A DNA stretch of 64,000 bases, taken from assembly GCA_030562195.1 (NCBI GenBank), contig CM060199.1, positions 15,396,338-15,460,337 on the forward strand, given 5' to 3'. A program made the position numbers and the translations under genes. The DNA comes from Nipponacmea schrenckii (lineage: Eukaryota > Mollusca > Gastropoda > Lottiidae). This document shows positions 40,801 to 52,200 of the stretch, piece after piece. Each line of letters begins with the position of its first letter. The first letter of the stretch is position 1. The notes under the pieces were generated by a model. The model searched no databases. It had not been told where the DNA came from and saw only the letters and a list, made by a program, of their open reading frames with translations.

Positions 40801-42069
40801 ACAACTTGTTTATAACAGATGTATATTTGCAATTCCCACAATTTCATTCAGTTTATTATCTTCTATTGAAAAAGGGATACTGCGTCTTAGCATGTACATC
40901 AAATTTTAGTTATCAAGAATGGTCAATATGAGTATATATTCATCAGTGAACTTACCTGGTGTCATAAAGTAACAGAATCCCTTAAAATCTGGAAAACTCA
41001 CAAAACTAAGCGTTTTTCAATAATCAGATGCATCTTTATGGATAATTACTAATTTATTTTGATATTTATTTATTTTATATCTTATTTATAGCAGCAGGTA
41101 TATTTACTGATGAATATTTGTTTCGAATTTTATAATCATTCTACAGTGCAGTATCCCTTTAAATACCTTTAACAACCTTAAGCTAAGAAGTCTTGATTAT
41201 GCCATATTTTTCAGCTACCACCACCTCCAAGACCTCCCCAAGGTCAAGGTCCCCCACAAGGTCCAGGTGGGCCACCACCACCTGGTTTTCAACCCCAGGT
41301 CACAAGTCCACCTGCTTACACTCCACAGCAAGGTCAAGGTCCATATCCTCCACCACCAGGTCAAGGTCACTACCCTCCTCAACAAGGTTATCAGCAGCAA
41401 CAAGGCTATCATCAGCAACACCAACAAGGCTATCATCATCAACAGAGAGGTGGTCAACCTCAAGGTACAACTGTTGTTGTTCAAGGTGATAGAAGGAGAA
41501 GAAGATCATCTGGAGATGGGTTTGCTACAGGTATATCTTTTGAGTGTTTGACTTGACTTATGATCATTGATAGAGATAATGAATTGGTGATTATTGAGAG
41601 TAGCAAAGGATTTTCAAATTTGTTTTAATCTATTTCAGGTCTCTTAGTAGGTGGTGCCTTAGGTTATGGTATGTCTCGTCCCATGGGTTATGGAGGATGG
41701 GGTTATGGTGGATATGGTGGCTATGGTTACGGTGGTTGGGGTGGAGGTTATCATGATCATGGAGACAATATCAACATAAACAATTACAATTCTACAGAAA
41801 TAAACAATGTTGAAAATAATGAACATAATGAAACTAATACGGAAAATAACTATGGTGATGGAGGGGGGTATGGCGGAGGAGATGGATGGGGTCAGGGGGA
41901 TAATGGAGGAGGGTATGATGGTGGAGGGTATGATGGTGGAGGATATGATGGAGGTTATGATGGAGGTTATGATGATGGAGGCTATGATGATGGAGGCTAT
42001 GATGATGGAGGAGGATTTGATGATGGAGGATTTGATGATGGGGGATTCGATGGTGACTGTGGAGATTAA
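37866..42069 (+). CDS. PH-domain protein with Pro/Gln-rich linker and Gly/Asp-rich tail, 5' exon missing
   Basis: Exons: 37866-37910, 38994-39109, 39547-39710, 40688-40715, 41215-41530, 41639-42069. Phases join, giving 365 residues plus stop. The first exon starts in phase, so the start codon lies upstream and was not found. Residues 1-110 form a PH domain: KTGYLKRY, then KQEYLVLYQDSTLAWY, VCKFLAVGAYSQ, VIWILCADQNELNSWMKDI with the C-terminal Trp helix. PH domains usually bind phosphoinositides or partner proteins at membranes. A linker with PPPPRPPQGQG, QQGYQQQQGYHQ and a basic RRRRR patch follows. Then comes a hydrophobic glycine-rich FATGLLVGGALGYGM, Asn-rich sequence, and a run of GGYD/DDGG repeats ending in CGD. 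No close named family was recognised. The tail could be condensate- or adhesion-like (inference). Confidence 0.85.
38098..38695 (-). repeat. retroelement-like 3' end plus four diverged ~100-bp repeats
   Basis: On the minus strand an AATAAAGAG then (TTATTA)n end at 38098-38150 looks like a LINE-type 3' tail. Beyond it lie four partial repeats with ACAATTTGTTTTAAAATACA, CAAGT.CATGTGCAT.AAATGG and ACAGAT, at about 38262, 38365, 38512 and 38612. The third copy (38471-38600) is strikingly T-poor and differs from the others mostly by T-to-C on this strand. All of it is inside an intron of the PH gene. Confidence 0.65.
40873..41158. mobile_element. small MITE with AGGGATACTGC ends
   Basis: Left AGGGATACTGCGTC; right end reads back as AGGGATACTGCACTG. 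The right flank is TTAA; the left flank has decayed. It shares the internal ACTTACCTGGTGTCATA block with the 29341 and 56780 elements, so it belongs to the same TTAA-type group. In the intron before PH-gene exon 41215-41530. Confidence 0.7.
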
Positions 42070-42409
42070 CTGATTCAAAATCAAAATGTTGTATTAGTTC
42101 AATTATTTCTGATATAGTTTTCTTTGCGTCTTTTTTTATCTTTGGACAAATAGTCTCTTCAAATAGCAATATGAAGTTTACAATGAAGTTTATCCTACAA
42201 TCCAAATTACAGTTTTTGACCCGTCTGAAACTAAACCATGAGAATTTGTTTTAATGGTGTGGCAATGAGTCAATCATATTAATATGGCTGACCAAACACG
42301 TAATTGGAATTTTATCATTGTTTTGAAAAATATTTAAGTCATCTTTGAACAGTCATTATGTAATATTTGAAAAAATATCCTGAAAAATTTGAGAATTATG
42401 ATTAAATGA

Positions 42410-42557
42410 TTAAATAACTCAAAAACCGTTCATGCGATAGTTTCCATTTTCGAACTTGACCGAGATATCATCAATATATATACATGTATACCAAGTTTCA
42501 TTAAGATCAGATAAAAACTGTAATATACGTCCACATTTCCATGTGGGCGTATAAAAA
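42410..42557. repeat. solo end of a hairpin/tandem-core element
   Basis: One unit (AATAACTCAAAAACCGTTCA, CCAAGTTTCATTAAGATCAG) followed by the terminal hairpin ACGTCCACATTTCC-ATGTGGGCGTATAAAAA. Closely matches the right end of the 29018-31068 element. Confidence 0.8.
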
Positions 42558-43415
42558 ATAATGAATGAAAAATAGTAAAATTGAAAGTGAAGATTTGAAA
42601 AGTTAGAGAAAAATTCAGTAGGAAAATTCAGATCAATATATTATAATTGATATTGTTGTTTTGGTCTCAGTGCCTTTTAACTTTAAGTCTTTTGACTTTT
42701 TTAAGAATTTGTTTGTTGTGAATGAATATGGAACAGAATAGGTTAGAATAAGAAACACTTCTATTGTTGTGAAGTGTCTAATATATATATTATTATTTTT
42801 TTTTAATTTTCTTCTAGTTAAAAGGCCTGCACTACCTCTTAGAAAGTTCATAAAATTTAAAATCCAAACTTGGCCAATAGGAGTTTTTATACATCATATG
42901 ACTAAAGAATAGAGTCTCCATAGTACACAATATTGAATTAAATAAATTGACTATTGGATAAGTCCACTGTTGTACGATGACTCATTTTGTCCAAGTTAAA
43001 AAATTACAATTTGTTTTGCCTTCATTAGAAATATTATACATTAGTAAGTTATATCTAAACCTATTGTAATATGTGGTGGTTATTCAAATCCTAAATATTT
43101 TATGTAGAAATTTTAAACTAAAATGGCAGAAATAGGTATGATGTGTCATGAACAGAAACTCTTTATTATGTTATTTATATTTTTTAATCAACTGTGATAT
43201 TTTTTTGAGCAAAGTGGGATTATAATCCTGTGTATTTTATAGTAAAGTGTTGGATTTTTGTCCATATTATATTTTAATTGCCTTTTTTCAGTCCATTTAT
43301 TTATTTTTTGACACTTAATGTTGTATATCTGTCTTGTCAGGTTCTTGGCAGTGGTATACTTTGTTTATTAAATGTGATAAATCTGAACACAAACTGTCCT
43401 AAAAAAATTTTGTTT

Positions 43416-43489
43416 GTGGATTCCTAGTATCTCTATGTGGATTCCTAGTATCTCTATGTGGATTCTTAGTACATGTATCTCTATGTGGA
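43416..43489. repeat. 22-bp tandem repeat, three copies
   Basis: Unit GTGGATTCCTAGTATCTCTAT repeated. The third copy carries a small insertion (ACATGT). Direct sequence observation. Confidence 0.85.
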
Positions 43490-45115
43490 TGTTAATTAAT
43501 GTCTTTCATTTCCTTTTATATCTTTCTTATTTGTTTTTTAACTATATAACTTACAAAAAATATGTGCTTTGAAAAAAAAAATATATTCTTGTTAGCTAAA
43601 GAAAAATATTGTTGATCATCAATAATTTCTTTCATGCAACTATATTTCAACTATTGGTTACACCGATTTTTTCTCTAGTATATTATTCAGACAGATTTTT
43701 CTGTAGTGTATTCAGTTAGATATTCTATAGTGTATACAGTAAGATTTTGCTGTATTATATTCCAAAGGTTTTTTCTGTAGTGTATTCAGTAAGTTTTCTC
43801 TGTAGGCCTAGTATGCTTTGCATGGTACTTGAAATATAATTTTTTTTTGAAATCAGGTTGTGCAATCCAAGTCAAAAATAGCCAAAATTGATTCTGTATG
43901 AAATTAATACATAATTTAAAGTGCACTTGTATGTTCATGATTTAGTAAGATAACATTTGATTCATTTCCGTCTGTTACACAAATTACACAAATGTCTTGT
44001 ATATAAACAATGTTGCTGTACAGACATATGTTGTGTTGTTGAGCAAGTCATGTTGGTTTTTTTTTTTTTTTTGCACTGTTGAAATGTTTAACAATGTTAT
44101 AGAATGTGTATAGAAATTTTAAAACAGACTCTAAAAAAAAACGTTTTTTCTATATGCTCTAAAACTGATGTATTGAACACTATTTTAACAGTGAGAATTA
44201 TTTGTTATCATAGACGTGTATATAGAATTTGTTCTCCTATTGTTTGAAGTCTCACTTAGCATCATTATTAACTAAATGAATAGAGTTTTTTTTTTATATT
44301 GGTAAGAATTCAATGTTTGGAACAATGGAAACTTGTTAATACAAATTCATTTCAATACATTTCAATACCTGTTTTCATTTGAAGTTTTTGAGGTTCTGTT
44401 GTTAATGGCTCCATTTATCGTCTTGGGATATCCTGGTCTAAAACATATTGTAGCAACATAAACAAATCAGTTTTAGAATCTAAGCTGTTTTCAATCTGAA
44501 AGTATGAGAGATAAATGTTTCAAACAAATTGACGAATGTCTTAGATGAATCAATATCTGCAATATTTTCATTGGGCAACGCTTATTATGTTCTGCACATT
44601 TTAGTCTGCCTTCGACGCATAGTTCAGCTGTGTTGGTTTTCCATTTGTTGTTGTATTTTTCCCAGTCAATTTAGAACAATAAATATTTACTAATGATGAT
44701 ATTCACTTTTAGAATTATCCAAAGAGCTATTTTGATGAACCCTGAATCTGTTTCCTCAAATACCCGTTTTTTTTTATAGAATCAGTTTTCATTTGTGTAC
44801 TACAAGAAAACCCAGGAGTAGTAAACTATAATATTGTGTTCTGTTAATGTGATGTCTCCTCCTAAATGTTAAAAATAAGATGGATGCTGTCATCCTTTTG
44901 CCTTGATAAACTACCGGGCAAATGTGAGATTGATTCAATTACAAACAGCAATCATTTACCTCATATTGCCGTTAATATTTTAATCAAAGTAAATTATCCA
45001 TAGCCCCTTGTATTTGTTATTTAGTCAAGTGAAGTCGGTGAAAACCTTCTTTCGCCCAGGAAATGATATTAGTTTTAAAAGTTTTACTATTGTGAATTGA
45101 TGTTGATGATGTGAC

Positions 45116-45289
45116 CAGTGGCGTTTCTATTGGAGAATTAGCCCCTCACACCCCTTCTATCTCCATCATTAAACCCCCAATTACAAATTTCACTCTAAGC
45201 ATAGGGAAGTAAGTAACTGTTAGCCCCCTTTTATCAAAAAAGTAACCATACTCAGATCCACTACTAAAAGATTAATAGAAACGGCACTG
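45116..45289. mobile_element. hAT-like MITE with 8-bp target duplication
   Basis: Left end CAGTGGCGTTTCTATT; right end reads back as CAGTGCCGTTTCTATT. The flanks GATGTGAC (45108-45115) and GATGTGAG (45290-45297) are an 8-bp direct repeat with one mismatch. CAG-type ends with 8-bp duplications are the hAT hallmark. 174 bp long, no coding capacity. Confidence 0.82.
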
Positions 45290-45740
45290 GATGTGAGGTA
45301 CTGCTCCATATTAACTGTGATATTTGTGTTATAAAGGGATAAAGTTGTCTCAATATTTGCTAAACCACCTACTTTTGCATTACCTGTATTACTTATCACA
45401 AGCAGGACATAATATAACTCGTCTGCAATTAATAATAGATGTCACATTACAAGAGACAGGCTGCTATCATGTGCAATCACTTTGAGTATGTATCAATATT
45501 TTATTAGGTGATGAAGTGAAATGTTGGACAGCTTTTTCTCACTGACTTTTTTAATAATTAATATTAAATATTATCTTTAATTTATAGAGTTTATTTTTAC
45601 GTTTACAGATCAGCATATTGCTAGATCAAAATAAATATACTTCACGACAATATATTTTGCTTCTTTTCTTTATAATATGCCCCCTTATCTCTTTACTTGC
45701 AATTCATAAGAAGTTTGTTCACTCTTACCTTTTTATTCTA

Positions 45741-45850
45741 CACCCACATGGAAATATGGACGCATATTGCCGTTGTCTTCGGGGAAGTTCGAAGTATGAA
45801 AAAAACAGATGAAAGTTTTTTAAGTTATTGCCCTTGATTGTGTTCAAACA
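45741..45850. repeat. fragment of a hairpin-element end
   Basis: CACCCACATGGAAATATGGACGC with ATATTGCCGTTGTC matches the terminal hairpin of the tandem-core family. A short unit remnant (TTATTGCCCTTGA) follows. Confidence 0.65.
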
Positions 45851-46722
45851 TATAGCTCAGACGCTCTCAAGGCAAGCTGCAAATGCATAATCTTGTACGT
45901 CCATCAACCAGTGAACAGGAATTTTTTTAGTGCAATGGACATGGTACTTGCTTGAAAAATGGCAAGAACCATTGTAATATATTTATGTATGAAAATCCAG
46001 ATTTTATCGGAAATAGTTGCCCGTTAAAGTAAAATGGATGTTGAAAAGAAAGTAATATAGTTCCTCTCTTCTTCTAATTTGAATTATAGCATTACCCCTT
46101 GAAACCCGTAGAATACAAAAAGCCGTGATTCGTCATTTTTGGGGGGCAGTGGCGTTTTTCTCTTAGAGGGTTTTCAAATGTTTTCAAGGCGAACTGTGAA
46201 CCCTATTACTGATAAAGGCAGCTGAAAATTCCCGAGACTATAAGATACGATCGGTTTCAAGCATAGAGATTCCTGACGCTAATCCTGGTGAGATTTTACA
46301 TGAACATGTTCAGTGAGTAACTGGTAAAATTTAATAGCGTTAAACACAATTTTAGTTAATTTAAAGGGATACTATATTAGAATGAACATTAATTTCCATT
46401 TTCAAAATCACCAATAACAATATTAATCCGAAACTTGCTGACTCTATTCCCAGCCTCTGATAGCTTTTTAGATATGGCTGGGGGGAGTCAAACTTGGGAA
46501 TTTTCCGCGCCTTCGAAGGTGCGGGGGTTTTAAACGTATTTACATACCTCGAATCCACTAAACCTTAATATATTTGGAAAGATGGATGTTTTTGTAGTTC
46601 AGTCATGCCATCATTATTCCCTTTCACCATTCATGTCACGCCTGTGGTTGCGTGGTAGTTTTTTTTCAAAAATTCTAATTACTCAGTTGCCATTAGGGCC
46701 ATTCATTTTTTTTTTTTTTTTT

Positions 46723-47013
46723 AATTTTCAAGTTAGTAACTTGAATTTTCAAGTTAGTATCTTGAATTTTCAACTTAGTAACTTGAATCTTCAAGTTAAT
46801 AACTTGAATTTTCAAGTAAGTATCTTGATTTTTCAAGTTAGTATCTTGAATTTTCAAGTTAGTAACTTGAATTTTCAAGTTAGTATCCTGAATTTTCAAG
46901 TTAGTAACTTGAATTTTCAAGTTAGTATCTTGAATTTTCAAGTAAATAACTTGAATTTTCAACTTAGTAACTTGAATTTTCAACTTAGTAACTTGAATTT
47001 TCAAGTTAGTATC
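46723..47013. repeat. about fourteen 21-bp near-palindromic tandem units
   Basis: Unit AACTTGAATTTTCAAGTTAGT, where AACTTGAA and TTCAAGTT are inverted. Variants alternate (AACTTGA and ATCTTGA starts). The open frames through it (for example 212 codons on the plus strand) are repeat artefacts. Confidence 0.9.
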
Positions 47014-47690
47014 ATACTATACCCACCCATTCCAACTAACATACCTCCCATCATACCATACCCACCCATTACAACATACCATATTTACCCATTACAATTA
47101 GCATTTCCTCCCATCAACACCATTAAAAACCCAACCCCATTACCCAAATGGCCTATCATACAATCTACCAGTTACACTAACCATATCTCCAATCATACTA
47201 TACCCATCCATTCCTACTAGCATACCTCCCATCATACCATACCCATCCATTCCAACTGCACTATCATACAATATACCAGTTACACTAACCATACCACCCA
47301 TCATACCATACCCATCCATTCCAACTAGCATACCTCCCATCATACCATACCCACCCATTACAACTAGCATTCTTCATATCATACCATACCCACCCATTAC
47401 AACAGGCCTAGCATACAATCTACCAATTCCAACATGCATACCTCCCATCACACCATACCCACACTAGCAATATCTCCAATCATACTATACCCATCCATTC
47501 CAACTAGCAAACCACCCATCATACCATACCCACCCATTCCAACTAGCATACCCCCCATCATACCATACCCATCCATTCCAACAAGCATACCTCCCATCAT
47601 ACCATACCCACCCATTACAACTAGCATACCTCATATCATACCATACCCACCCATTACAACAGGCCTAGCATACAATTTACCAATTCCACC
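47014..47690. repeat. minisatellite with ~40-bp units (CATACCATACCCA type)
   Basis: Units built on ATACCTCCCATCATACCATA and CCCACCCATTCCAACTAGC, about 40-45 bp, in imperfect array. The array resumes at 48275-48322, showing that the 47694-48266 element was inserted into it. Confidence 0.88.
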
Positions 47691-47693
47691 ATG

Positions 47694-48266
47694 CAGGGGC
47701 GCAGATCCATTGATAAAGTTGGTGGGGACCATCTGCTCTGTTTAAAGATGTAACAGTCCATGAAGCCGCGGTAAGCAAAGCCCAGGTACGGAAGAGGAGG
47801 GGGGGGGAGAAGGGGGTTAAAGGGTCGCTGAGACATCACTATCAATCCACCGTTCAATATTCCCTAAACAGAATCTCGACAGATAGTCTAGTTGGGTATA
47901 TGAATATGAAAACCTTGTTTACAAACCCATGTAAAACAGAGTTACGCCCTTAAGAAGGTTAACACGTCAACGTAAACATCCAACCACTGATCCTAGCCTC
48001 CATCATCCAGAACCACTTGATTCACACAGCGTCAATGATTAAATTTGCATTGTCGCCAGCGTCTCGTAACCCTGTTGGAGTGCGGATTTATGCATTTTGA
48101 TAATTATATTAGTCACAAAAGGTGGTGGTCCAGCTTGAGTGCGGATTTATGAATTTTGAAAATTATATCACAAAAAAAGTGGTGGGGACCAACCATATTG
48201 TGTCCCCACCACTTTTTTCAGTGGTGGGGACCGGTCCCGAGGTCCTCACTGGGATCTGCTCCCCTG
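47694..48266. mobile_element. hAT-like non-autonomous element inside the minisatellite
   Basis: Left end CAGGGGCGCAGATCC; right end reads back as CAGGGGAGCAGATCC. Perfect 8-bp target duplication CCACCATG at 47686-47693 and 48267-48274. 573 bp. The interior includes a hairpin around GTGGTGGGGACC (48179-48230) and a repeated GAGTGCGGATTTATG. No coding frame. Confidence 0.88.
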
Positions 48267-48323
48267 CCACCATGCATACCTCCCATCACACCATACCCAC
48301 CCATTCCAACTAGCATACCTCCT

Positions 48324-48466
48324 TCTAACTTGAAAATTCAAATTACTAACTTGAAAAATCAAGATACTAAGTTGAAAATTCAAGTTATTAACTTGAAAAT
48401 TCAAGTTACTAAGTTGAAAATTCAAGATACTAACTTGATAATTCAAGTTACTAACTTGAAAATTAA
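48324..48466. repeat. inverted counterpart of the 21-bp tandem units
   Basis: Units of ACTAACTTGAAAATTCAAGT, the reverse complement of the 46723-47013 array, about seven copies, next to the right arm of the foldback element. Confidence 0.85.
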
Positions 48467-48499
48467 AAAAAAAAAATTGAATGGCCCTAATACGCTTCC

Positions 48500-48650
48500 G
48501 TAGCCATCTCAAATTACGTGCGCATTAAAAAATTCCGACGTTACATCGTCACGTGATAGAAACAAAAGAACCATTATTTTGTAGCCTACTTTCATTTTAT
48601 GACCCAGTAACGTCGGAATTTTGGATGCGCGCGCAATTTGAAATGGCGAC
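48500..48650. mobile_element. 150-bp hairpin MITE inside the right arm of the foldback element
   Basis: The ends GTAGCCATCTCAAATTACG and, read back, GTCGCCATTTCAAATTGCG are inverted. The match continues through GTGCGCAT and TTCCGACGTTAC. The left foldback arm lacks this block, so it is an insertion. No clear target duplication. Confidence 0.7.
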
Positions 48651-49222
48651 TGGGCGATTGAAATTCTTCAAAAAAAACTTTGACGCAGCCATAGGCGTAG
48701 CATGAGTGGTGTAGGGGCATATTGATGAAATGATTGAACTACATCTTTCCAAATAAATCGAGGTATGATGGATTCGAGGTATGTAAATAGGTTTAAAAAC
48801 CCCGCAAACGCGGAGGTGCGGAAAATTCGAAGTTTTAGGTGCCTAGTTTTTTCTGACTCTCCCCCAGCCAAATTTGTCTAAATTTTTAGCTATCTAGGCT
48901 GGGAATAGAGTCAGCAAGGTTCGGAATATAAGAATATATGCTTTTATTCAGATTTGGACCTACCTAGTTGTAATAAATATTTAACAGAATCTCTCTAGTC
49001 CGATAAAATTATCCTTACAATATACATGTGAGTTTAATATAATTATCAGATTTATAACACCAGGAAAGTCCACTGATGAATATATACTTTAATTCGTCAA
49101 GTGCATTTCAAACGGCATTATCTCTTTAAATATCTTCATGATTAGTATATATAGACAGTTTCTCACATGAGATTACTTAAATTCCATATAGCATACTACA
49201 CGGACTAAAGCAATTCAAGAAT

Positions 49223-52200
49223 ATGCCGTTTATGTGGATAAAATTGGTTTTGTTGAATTTATTTGGATATTGGAATGCGGATGAAATAAGTGGTAAGTGA
49301 TTTATCTACCATTGTGGTGGTATTTCTTAGCCATATTTTCTCTTTCATTCTGTATATATTATACAGTCGCTGCCTAGCAAGATACTCCCAAAATTATATT
49401 TTCTGTTTAAATACAGGATGAAACTCAATATTATTTGTCGAAATGAACTACAATTTTGGCTTTGTCCAAGAATTGATCAAGATACATGATCATACCAAAT
49501 TTCACTTAAATTTGATGAAAAAAACTGTAGTCTTTGTTAAGTTCATAAAAAATTTTGATTTTGACCAAGCTCTCATCAACAAAAATGATCACACCAAATT
49601 TCATTCAAATCAGATGAAAACTGTTCACTAAGTCAAGGGCAATAACTCAAAAACGGTTCATCGAAAAATCGTCAATATTGAACTTGTCAAAGATCTCATC
49701 AATATAAATGATCACACTAAATTTCATTCAAATCATGACAACTTAGCATAACGTTTTTGGTATCTTAAGCTGAACAATTAACTAGTCCATTAAGACTTTA
49801 CTGGATAATGATCTACCATGTCTGTGCACTATCACAAGACAATACAGTCGAGAGACAGGCTAATTTCCCTTCTTTTAAACTCGAGCACCTTCTTACATAA
49901 AAAAGCCACATTTAAACTCTGGCCTTCACGTAGCCTACACGTGCCGATATCCAATCTAAATATCTATGGAAGACAATCCCTGCCATAATTAATAATTCTT
50001 AATGCTTAATTCGGTGATAAACATTAGTACAGTAAAATCAACATTTGTACGCTTAATTTGACATTCGTTCGCTAAATTCATAATTTGTTGTTAAAATTTT
50101 ATCATTCGAATAAAGAATTACTGAACAAATTAACGATAAAGCCGAACTAATATTGCCCACTTCATAACGCCGAATGAAGTTTATCGAACAAATGTTGAAA
50201 AACATTTCTCGCATTTCATGAGAACGTTATCATTATGACGACAAGTGGCGCTGCTCAATTTGAGTTAGGGCTTCGTTCCTATTTATTTGGTCAATTTTTA
50301 TGGCCGGCAAGTGGCTGTGTACAAAGTAAAGAATCTTATTATGAATTCCAATTTGATAAAAAGCGAAGTTTTTAATCAAACTCTTGGTACTCTTTATTCA
50401 TTGGAATGTGAGATTTTGAGATAAATATGGTGCCTATACCATGAATTTTTTTCAAAATGGCCAATTTTTGTACAGTCCACAGTGACGGTGGTGGGACAGA
50501 TAATTTGATGGAATTTACAAAATCCCAACCACATGGTTTCTTCAGACGTGTGAATATATCTAAAATTCCAATATAATAGTATTTTCATGCCAAGTTTAGG
50601 TACTGGCCAGATAAAGATGAAGACTTGTTATGGCTCGTCGCCAATTTTTAACAGTCCACGCTGATGGTGGTGGGCCATAAAGGTCAGAAGCCATTATTTG
50701 GTTGGGATTCTGCCAATACAAAATTTATTCCCCACCACCATCAGCGTGGACTTTTCAAACAAATGTCATTTTTCAAAAAAATTGCCATGAAGAGTCTTCA
50801 TCACTGACTGGCCAGTCGCTAAATTTGGCATGAAAATACCATTTCATTGGAATTTTTTGGATTTTCATAGGTCTGAAGGCAACACATGTGGTAGGGATTC
50901 TACCAATTCCATCAAAACTTATGCCCCACCACGATCAGCGTGGACTGATAAAAAATTGGCCATATTTTATCAATTGGCCATGAAGAGTTTTCATCACTGA
51001 CTGACCAGTCACTAAGCTTGGCATGAGAATACAATTTCTTTGGAATTTTGGGGATATTCACAGGTCTGAAGGCGCCATGTGGTTGGGATTCTGCCAATTC
51101 CATCAAAATTTATGCCCGACCACCATCACCGTGGACTGTTAAAAAATTGGCCATGAAGAGTCTTCATCAATGACTGACCAGTCACTAAGTTTGGCATGAA
51201 AATACCATTTCTTTGGAATTTTGGGGATGTTCAAAGGTCTGAAGGCGCCATGTGGTTAGGATTCTGCCAATTCCATCAAAACGTATCGCCCACCACCATC
51301 AGATTGGACTATTCAAAAATTGGCTATTTCTAAGATTGGCCATGACGAGTCTTCGTCTCGAACTGGCCAGTAACTAAGCTTGTCATGAAAATACTTTTAT
51401 ATTGGAATTTTCGATATCTTCAAAGGTCTGAAGAAACCATGTAGTTGGGAATTTGCTAATTCCATCAAAATATCTGTCTCACAACCATCATTGTGGACTG
51501 TACAAAAATTGGCCATTTTTCAAAACATTTCCTGGTATAGGCACCATATTTATCTCAAAATCTTACATTCCAATGAATAAAGAGAACCAAGAGTTTGATT
51601 AAAAACTTCGCTTTTTATCATAAAATTGCAATTCATAATAAGATTCTTTACTTTGTACACAGCCACTGGCCGGCCATAAAAAATGGCGAAACAAATAGGA
51701 ACGAAGCCCTAAATAAAATTGAGCAGCGCCACATGTCGTCATAATGATATCGTTCTCATGAAATGCGAGAAATGTTTTTCAACATTTGTTCGGTAAACTT
51801 CATTCGGCGTTATGAAGTGGGCAATATTAGTTCGGCTTTATCGCTAATTTGTTCAGTAACATTCTTTATTCGAATGATAAAATTTTAACAACAAATTATG
51901 AATTTAGCGAACAAATGTCAAATTAAGCGTACAAATGTTGATTTTACTGTACTAATGTTTAACACCGAATTAAGCATTAAGAATGATTAATTATGGCAGG
52001 GATTGTCTTCCATAAATATCACGGTTGAGTAATGAGAAGGTACATGTGTCGGCTGATTGTAAATACATGCATAATATAGGCCTACGTGTGGTTCTTACAT
52101 AAAAATTCGAATTTAAAAAAAAAAGGCTCTGATATTTCAACTTAGTACTGCAGGTTCATTTAAAAGTATCTTAGGTTGTAAATAAAATTTATTACGCCCA

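Larger units (their letters stand above)
42070..46364. other. 3' UTR and gene-poor DNA downstream of the PH gene
   Basis: No coding exon is seen. AATAAA motifs occur (for example 42941-42946) but none can be chosen as the poly(A) signal. The stretch includes a solo hairpin-element end (42410-42557), a 22-bp tandem repeat (43416-43489), loosely repeated TTTTCTGTAGTGTATTCAG sequence (about 43670-43810), a hAT-like MITE (45116-45289) and another hairpin-element fragment (45741-45850). Confidence 0.6.
46424..48929. mobile_element. 2.5-kb foldback element inside the TTAA MITE
   Basis: Terminal inverted repeats of about 280 bp: left CCGAAACTTGCTGACTCTAT and right, read back, CCGAACCTTGCTGACTCTAT. 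Both continue through TTTACATACCTCGAATCCA and TTGGAAAGATG to GGGCCATTCA. The flanks AACAATAT (46416-46423) and AAGAATAT (48930-48937) form an 8-bp target duplication with one mismatch. The uninterrupted copy near 60420 shows the empty site. The interior is non-coding: tandem palindromic 21-mers next to each arm in inverted orientation, a minisatellite, a nested hAT-like element and a nested hairpin. Confidence 0.85.
46365..49125. mobile_element. TTAA-flanked MITE, split by a nested foldback element
   Basis: The left part (46365-46423) starts AGGGATACTATATTAGAATG after TTAA. The right part (48930-49125) ends TATCTCT followed by TTAA (49126-49129). Removing the insertion leaves a ~255-bp element matching the intact copy at 60366-60632 in order (CACCAATAACAATAT, GATTTGGACCTACCT, TCTCTAGTCCGATAAAATTA, ATAACACCAGGAAAGTCCAC). 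It ends 97 bp before the start codon of the first lectin gene. Confidence 0.85.

Noticed and set aside
41215..42205. Long open frames antisense or frame-shifted to the PH-gene tail
   Set aside because: Low-complexity Pro/Gln and Gly/Asp codons leave several frames open. Only the frame that joins the PH exons by splice phase is supported.
46582..47220. A 212-codon open frame and its minus-strand partners
   Set aside because: They run through 21-bp palindromic tandem repeats and a minisatellite; the periodic translation is a repeat artefact.
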